A stretch of DNA of 32,711 bases from Gemmatimonadota bacterium (GTDB taxonomy: Bacteria > Gemmatimonadota > Gemmatimonadetes > Longimicrobiales > Gaopeijiaceae). The position numbers and the translations under genes are program-made. This document shows positions 27,571 to 32,711 of the stretch, in pieces. The notes beneath the pieces were generated by a model, which searched no databases, was not told the DNA's origin, and saw nothing but the letters and a program-made list of their open reading frames with translations. Position 1 is the first letter of the stretch. Each line of letters opens with the position of its first letter. The stretch lies in assembly GCA_007121775.1 (NCBI GenBank), contig SKJY01000131.1, positions 1-32,711 of the forward strand, in the 5' to 3' direction.

Positions 27571-29559
27571 TCAGTTCCAGAGGGTCCATCTCACGCCATA
27601 CATGGCTCGGGTCTGGGGGAGGATGCGGCCCGGCACGTCCTGGTTCTCCCGGCGGAAGCTCAGATTCTCCCACTGGATGAAGATCCGGGCCGAAACCACC
27701 CGGGCCTGGATGCGGGCATAGTAGGACTGGTTCACCGGTACCCGGGCCAGGCCGTCGAGCCCCCTGCCCTCCCCACCGGCCTCCGGGATCCACATGGCGC
27801 TGCGACCCCGCATGCCCACGTCTCCCCAGATCTCCAGATTCCGGGTATCGAAAAAGACGTTGTGATAGCGGATGGCCACATCCCAGTTCTTTTCCGGACC
27901 GTAGCTCCACCCGTCCGCTTCATCCCAGATCTGCCCCTGTCCCGTGAGAGCCAGTCCATCCAGGAGCCGGTTCAGGGGGAGCCTGCCATGAAACTCCACG
28001 CCTGTGCGGCGGACCCCGGGGAGCACGGTCCCGCGCCGATCGAAGGGCAATCCGGTGGGACGGAGTGAATCGGGCTCCACTGCCAGGAAGGCGGCGCCCA
28101 GCACCAGTCCGCCCCGCTGGAACTCGGCTCCGGCCCGCAGTGCGGTGGATTCGTCGAATCGGGGAGGAGCCCGGGGCTCTTCCTCCTCCTCTGAAGGCTC
28201 CTCAGGCTCCGGGACGGGGACCCCACCGGTGGCACCCTCATCGCCACCATTCTCCACCGGCGGCTCCGGCGGTGGGAGGGGTGTGACGAAATAGGGGACG
28301 GCGCGGGATCCGGATTCGCCCTCCGCGAAGAAGGAAAGGCCACCCAACGGCCGGGTCCAGATCCGACCGTGTAGATTCGTCCCCGCCTCATCGGCCCATC
28401 CCTGCCGCTCCACTGCACCGGACACCCCCAACCATCCGGGGATCATCCCTCCCAAACGAAGTGCCTGCACTTCATCGGCCCACCCCGGTCCTCCCTGGAA
28501 CCGGACCTCGGACTCGGCCCACCAGTCCCCGCGATCCGCAGCGAGCCGAAGTCCGATCTGCGTCCGGGCTTCATTCATGAGAAGGCTGTCCGGTGCCGTG
28601 TCCTCGGCTCCGGGCTGAACGGCGGATCGGTGCACGAAGGCATCGGCCAGAAGATAGTCCCGGACCCGGTAGCGCCCCTGCAGGTTGAGATCGCTCCGAT
28701 TCACATCCGCGGGCTGGTAGAGCGCCGGGAGTCGCCGGGAGGTCATCCGCCGGACGGACCATGCGATCCCTCCTCGGTCGCTGCGGATCAGCGTGTGACG
28801 CAAGTGCACCCCGAAGGCCGCGCCCCGCTCCGCCCGCCCCGGGCCGTCCGTGTCCACCCGGTCCAGGGCCAGGAGAATGTTCCCGCCCATGGCGTCGGGG
28901 TGGGCGAAGGTTCCCCGGAACATGTTGGTCTGGAGGTCGCCGGTCCCCACCTCCACCAGGGAGTACACCCGGGGATCCACCATCTGCATCCCGATGAGTT
29001 CCACGCGAACCTCGCCTGGACGCCGTTCCACCCGGACCCGGTCCAGGCCCACCAGCCCCACCCGCATCAGATCCACCACTCCCCCGTCCATGGGAGCCAA
29101 TTCGGCGCCGTCGGCGAAGATGCGGATGCGGCCCGGCCCGGCGCCCATGGTGGTGACTGCCATGGGGTGCCCCAGGTCGCCTCCTCGAACCGGAATGATG
29201 CCCGGGACATGCTCCAGGAGTTCGCCCAGGGTGAGGGCCCGGCTCGATTCCAGCGCTTCCCGGTCCCACTCCCAGACCCCGGTTCGCCATTCGGGGGGTA
29301 CGGGTCGGGAAAGCTCCGGGAGGTTCCGGGGTGTGACGGGATCCGGGTCCCGGGCTTCATCCCCTTCCACCTCTTCCTCCGCCATGGGCACCGTGTCGGG
29401 AACGACCACTGTATCCGGAACAACGACCGTGTCGGGAGCGACCACCGTGTCGGGAACCGTCACCGTGTCCCCCACCATGGCCCGACCGGCAGGGGTGTCA
29501 GGCGCCTGAACGGCGAAGGAGGCAAGGAGCCAGAGAACGGCCCCGGAGGCGAGACTCAT
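27571..29559 (-). CDS. TonB-dependent receptor-like outer membrane protein (plug domain plus predicted barrel)
   Basis: Plug-like LTLGELLEHVPGIIPVRGG..RIRIFADGAELAPMDGGVVDLMRVGLVGLDRVRVERRP; downstream amphipathic strand-rich region ending RAMYGVRWTLWN. Confidence 0.75.
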   Translation of the reverse strand: MSLASGAVLWLLASFAVQAPDTPAGRAMVGDTVTVPDTVVAPDTVVVPDTVVVPDTVPMAEEEVEGDEARDPDPVTPRNLPELSRPVPPEWRTGVWEWDREALESSRALTLGELLEHVPGIIPVRGGDLGHPMAVTTMGAGPGRIRIFADGAELAPMDGGVVDLMRVGLVGLDRVRVERRPGEVRVELIGMQMVDPRVYSLVEVGTGDLQTNMFRGTFAHPDAMGGNILLALDRVDTDGPGRAERGAAFGVHLRHTLIRSDRGGIAWSVRRMTSRRLPALYQPADVNRSDLNLQGRYRVRDYLLADAFVHRSAVQPGAEDTAPDSLLMNEARTQIGLRLAADRGDWWAESEVRFQGGPGWADEVQALRLGGMIPGWLGVSGAVERQGWADEAGTNLHGRIWTRPLGGLSFFAEGESGSRAVPYFVTPLPPPEPPVENGGDEGATGGVPVPEPEEPSEEEEEPRAPPRFDESTALRAGAEFQRGGLVLGAAFLAVEPDSLRPTGLPFDRRGTVLPGVRRTGVEFHGRLPLNRLLDGLALTGQGQIWDEADGWSYGPEKNWDVAIRYHNVFFDTRNLEIWGDVGMRGRSAMWIPEAGGEGRGLDGLARVPVNQSYYARIQARVVSARIFIQWENLSFRRENQDVPGRILPQTRAMYGVRWTLWN
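29389..29463 (-). repeat. In-frame 18-bp/6-aa degenerate tandem repeats (PDTVVV)
   Basis: TVTVPDTVVAPDTVVVPDTVVVPDTVP after the signal peptide of the OM protein. Confidence 0.9.
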
Positions 29560-31100
29560 GACGCCGACCGCTCAGCCCTGCTCCGCACCCACTCCACCAG
29601 CAGGCGAGTGGGGAATCCGAAGCCACCCTTCCTCTGGTACGGGAGCTCCTCGGTTCCGTAGGCCGTCCCTGCAATGTCCAGATGGGCCCAGGGGGTATCT
29701 TCCACGAACTCGGCCAGGAACCAGCCCGCGGTGATGGACCCGGCTGGGCGCCCGCCCACATTCTTCAGATCTGCCACGGGGCTCTCCAACTGCTTGCGGT
29801 AAGCCTTCCAGAGAGGCAGGGGCCAGCATCGCTCTCCCGCCCGATCGCCGGCGGCGCGGAGTTCCTCCACCAGTGTCTCGTCCGTTCCCATGACGGCGGC
29901 GGCATGGTGGCCCAGGGCAATAACGCATGATCCGGTGAGGGTGGCGCAGTCCACCACGGCTCGGGGGCTGTGATGGTCCACCACCCAGGAGAGGGCGTCG
30001 CAGAGAATGAGGCGTCCCTCGGCATCGGTGTTGATGATCTCCACCGTCTTCCCCGCCCGGCTCCGCACGACATCGCCGGGCTTGTTGGCCGAGCCGTTCA
30101 GCAGATTCTCCGACGAAGGGACCACCCCCACCACATTCACCGGGAGCTCCAGCATGGCCAGCGTCTTCATGGCTCCCAGGACGGCGGCTCCACCGGACAT
30201 ATCGTACTTCATGTCCTCCATCCCCTTGGCAGGCTTGATGGAGATTCCGCCTGCGTCGAAGGTCAGGCCCTTCCCCACCAGGGCCAGCGGCGCCTCGTCC
30301 TCGCTCCCGCCCCGATACTCCAGGACAATGAGCCGTGGTTCCTCATCGGACCCCTTCGCCACAGACAGGAGAGCTCCCATCCCCTCCTCTTCCATCTCCG
30401 CCGGCCCCAGGATCCGGACAACCAGACCGTGGTCGGCGGCGAGCTGTCGGGCCACACCAGCCAGGTGCTCCGGGGTGGCCACATTTCCTGGTCTCCACTG
30501 AAGGTCCCTGGCCAGGTTCTGGCCCGCCACCACTGCCCCAGCAGCCGCAACCGCGTCCGGACCCAGATCGGTCGACTGATCTCCGGAAAGATGGATCCAC
30601 CCCTCTTCCACCAGCGGTGGCGGAGCCGCCCCCAGATCCTCCGGCGTCGCTTTGAGTTCCCGGAAGTCCCAGGCGGCCAACCCCAGACCTTCCGCCGCCG
30701 CCTGCACCGCGCGGTCTTCCGTGAGTCCGTCTGTGAGGCGCTCGGGGCCGGGGATCACGAAAGTGACGCCGGTGAGCCGCCGGGATTCCGCCGCCCGCAC
30801 GGCCCGACCGGCCAGTCGACGGAGAAGCTCACCATCGGCCTCGTCGGCATCACCTCCTCCCAGCACCACGGCCCGCCGTGGGCCATCTCCGGGGAGGAAG
30901 AAGTCCAGACGCTCTTCCTCCCGGCCCCGGAAATCGCCTTCCTCGACGGCACGCCGCACGAGCCCGTCGAGTCGCCGATCCAGCTCCATGATCTCCGCAT
31001 CCAGCCCATCCGAGCCTTCCACCTCCTGCTGGAAGACCAAAAGAGCCAGGAGGTCAACGCGATGGTCCCAGGGGGATGATGCCAGATATCGGATTCGCAT
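29556..31100 (-). CDS. pepA: Leucyl aminopeptidase (M17 family)
   Basis: VGKGLTFDAGGISIKPAKGMEDMKYDMSGGAAVLGAM..NTDAEGRLILCDAL; ATG at 31100 gives MRIRYLASSPWDH. Confidence 0.95.
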   Translation of the reverse strand: MRIRYLASSPWDHRVDLLALLVFQQEVEGSDGLDAEIMELDRRLDGLVRRAVEEGDFRGREEERLDFFLPGDGPRRAVVLGGGDADEADGELLRRLAGRAVRAAESRRLTGVTFVIPGPERLTDGLTEDRAVQAAAEGLGLAAWDFRELKATPEDLGAAPPPLVEEGWIHLSGDQSTDLGPDAVAAAGAVVAGQNLARDLQWRPGNVATPEHLAGVARQLAADHGLVVRILGPAEMEEEGMGALLSVAKGSDEEPRLIVLEYRGGSEDEAPLALVGKGLTFDAGGISIKPAKGMEDMKYDMSGGAAVLGAMKTLAMLELPVNVVGVVPSSENLLNGSANKPGDVVRSRAGKTVEIINTDAEGRLILCDALSWVVDHHSPRAVVDCATLTGSCVIALGHHAAAVMGTDETLVEELRAAGDRAGERCWPLPLWKAYRKQLESPVADLKNVGGRPAGSITAGWFLAEFVEDTPWAHLDIAGTAYGTEELPYQRKGGFGFPTRLLVEWVRSRAERSAS

Positions 31101-31154
31101 GGATGAGGCCGGGTGCTGGGGGGTGAGAGGAGGAACCAGAATCAGGTACGGGTC

Positions 31155-31199
31155 GACCGGGTCGGGGTTCATGGACCGGGTCGGCGTTTATGGACCGAG
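31155..31199. repeat. 19-bp imperfect tandem repeat upstream of pepA (about 2.3 copies)
   Basis: gaccgggtcggGgttCatg (31155-31173) / gaccgggtcggCgttTatg (31174-31192) / gaccgag. Confidence 0.85.
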
Positions 31200-31324
31200 G
31201 GCGTGGGCGGTGGCTGGACCGGGAGAAGCGCTTGACCTCTGAGCGGCCGGCCCACACAGGGTCAGCCCGCTAACGTAGAATATCGCCGGTTCCACGGGCA
31301 AGGAGCCTCACCTTCCCGTCCGAG

Positions 31325-31365
31325 CCCAACGTTGGGAGAGCCACGGGCATTCCCTGGAACGTTCC
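31325..31365. promoter_or_regulatory. Paired palindromes with common AACGTT core, centres 30 bp apart (candidate operator pair)
   Basis: CCCAACGTTGGG at 31325-31336 and GGAACGTTCC at 31356-31365, in the divergent pepA/SDR intergenic region. Confidence 0.5.
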
Positions 31366-31401
31366 CTGGGAAATCCGCCTCCGGTGAACTGATTGGCTGT
31401 A

Positions 31402-31439
31402 CCCCGGCACCCCCGGTGGGCTCCCGGGGTAGGCCGGGG
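31402..31439. other. GC-rich stem-loop in the SDR leader
   Basis: CCCCGGC (31402-31408)/GCCGGGG (31433-31439) with nested ACCCC/GGGGT; no U-tract. Confidence 0.5.
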
Positions 31440-31494
31440 CGAAGGGACCGAGACCGCCCGATCCCACATCCCCAAGCGCTAGGAGATTAACGAG

Positions 31495-32238
31495 ATGACC
31501 GATGGCCTCGACAAACGCACCGTACTCGTCACCGGGGGAACCGGAGGGTTGGGACGTCATGTGGTGCGGGCCTTCGTCCAGGCCGGTGCCAGAGTCCACG
31601 TCCCGGTCCTGGACGACTCGGAGATCGCGGGGGTGAACGAACTCCTGGGTGCAGCGGCGGATCGGGTCCGGTTCCACACCGGCGCCGATCTCACCGAGCC
31701 CGGTGTGGTGAGTCGTGTGGTACGGGCCGCACACCCGGCCACACTGGACGGCGACACGGTCCGGGGGCCAGATGTAGTGTTGAATCTGGCCGGTGGCTTT
31801 GCCATGGGGCCGGTGGAGGGGACGGATTCCGACACCTGGAGCCACATGATGGGAATCAACGCCACCACTGCCTTCCTTACCTCCAGGGCGGCGTTTCCCG
31901 CCATGAAGTCCCGGGGGTGGGGGCGGATTGTCAATGTCTCGGCCTTCCCGGCGGTACGGGGTGGGGCGGCCGGGCTCTCCGCCTACGGCGCCGCCAAGGC
32001 AGCGGTCCTCAATCTCACCCAGACGTTGGCGCGGGAGGGGGCGTCCCACGGCATCACGGCCAATGCCATCCTCCCTTCCATCATCGATACCCCCGGGAAT
32101 CGGTCCGCTATGCCCGAAGCGGACACCTCCCACTGGATTCCCCCTGAGGAGATCGCCGGAGTCTGCCTTTATCTGGCCGGAAGCCGGGCTCGAATCGTGA
32201 ACGGAGCGACTCTGACCCTCACGCTGGGAGACGGCTGA
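31495..32238 (+). CDS. SDR-family NAD(P)-dependent oxidoreductase
   Basis: VLVTGGTGGLGRHVVRAF..DVVLNLAGGFAMG..GRIVNVSAFPAVRGGAAGLSAYGAAKAAVLNLTQTLA (S/Y/K) ..ITANAILPSIIDTP. Confidence 0.94.
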   Translation: MTDGLDKRTVLVTGGTGGLGRHVVRAFVQAGARVHVPVLDDSEIAGVNELLGAAADRVRFHTGADLTEPGVVSRVVRAAHPATLDGDTVRGPDVVLNLAGGFAMGPVEGTDSDTWSHMMGINATTAFLTSRAAFPAMKSRGWGRIVNVSAFPAVRGGAAGLSAYGAAKAAVLNLTQTLAREGASHGITANAILPSIIDTPGNRSAMPEADTSHWIPPEEIAGVCLYLAGSRARIVNGATLTLTLGDG

Positions 32239-32349
32239 AGGGGTGGATTTTTCTCTCGGATTCCTTGAGATTCGTTCTCAACTCGTCGCTCGCCCCGCTC
32301 ATCGGGCTCCATGTGGCACGCGGCCCCAGACCATTCCCAGCAGATCCCC

Positions 32350-32711
32350 ATGCCGAGAACTTCCTCCTTCCCCTCCGCGAGCCGCCGGTGGCTCGGGTTC
32401 GGTCTCCTGGTGCTCATCGCCGTCCTCTCCGTATCGGTCCAGGGCTGCCAGGACGAGTCGGAGGCGGTGGTGAACGTCTACAGCCACCGCCATTACGATA
32501 CAGACGAGGCCCTCTTCCAGCGGTTCACCGAACTCACCGGGATCCGGGTGCGGGTAGTGAGCGCCTCGGCGGACGAACTGATCGCCAGACTGGAGCGGGA
32601 GGGGCCGGCCTCTCCCGCCGACGTCCTCATTACGGTGGATGCCGGTCGTCTCCACCGGGCCAAGGAGCGGGGGCTCCTACAGCCCGTCTCCAGCGATCTT
32701 CTGGATGAGGC
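32350..32711 (+). CDS. Fe(III)-type ABC transporter substrate-binding lipoprotein, truncated by the window end
   Basis: ATG at 32350: MPRTSSFPSASRRWLGFGLLVLIAVLSVSVQGCQDESEAVVNVYSHRHYDTDEALFQRFTELTGIRVRVVSASADELIARLEREGPASPADVLITVDAGRLHRAKERGLLQPVSSDLLDEA; lipobox plus FutA/FbpA-like motifs. Frame runs off the window, so it is missing from the supplied ORF track. Confidence 0.9.
   Translation, partial: MPRTSSFPSASRRWLGFGLLVLIAVLSVSVQGCQDESEAVVNVYSHRHYDTDEALFQRFTELTGIRVRVVSASADELIARLEREGPASPADVLITVDAGRLHRAKERGLLQPVSSDLLDE

Noticed and set aside
32265-32708. 147-aa plus-strand ORF near the window end
   Set aside because: Wrong frame; the real coding frame starts at 32350 (lipoprotein SBP) and is missing from the ORF list because it has no stop inside the window.

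Overview
High-GC bacterial chromosomal segment. The composition and gene families suggest Gemmatimonadota, but this is inference only. It is densely packed and almost entirely minus-strand, with many 4-nt start/stop overlaps. Most genes are core metabolism or housekeeping: sdhCAB plus mdh; gap-pgk-tpiA-secG; yicC-gmk-rpoZ-coaBC-UDG-dnaB-(ispD::tsaC)-LMW-PTP-aroE-comF; carA; HU; an orphan 2-oxoacid dehydrogenase E2; pepA plus an outer-membrane plug/barrel protein; an ECF sigma/anti-sigma/Spy-like module; and an M14 peptidase. Plus-strand genes are dcd, an RNase H-like gene, an SDR and a window-truncated Fe(III)-type ABC substrate-binding lipoprotein. No tRNA, rRNA, CRISPR or mobile element was recognised. 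The observations most worth a second look are: (1) an RNase HI-fold protein that lacks the canonical second catalytic Glu (Ala instead) and has Asn at the fourth site, but carries a Glu directly after the first catalytic Asp, as in the RNase HII 'DE' arrangement; (2) a single-ORF IspD-TsaC fusion; (3) two AACGTT-core palindromes with centres 30 bp apart in the pepA/SDR divergent intergenic region; (4) several inverted repeats that bracket predicted -10 elements.
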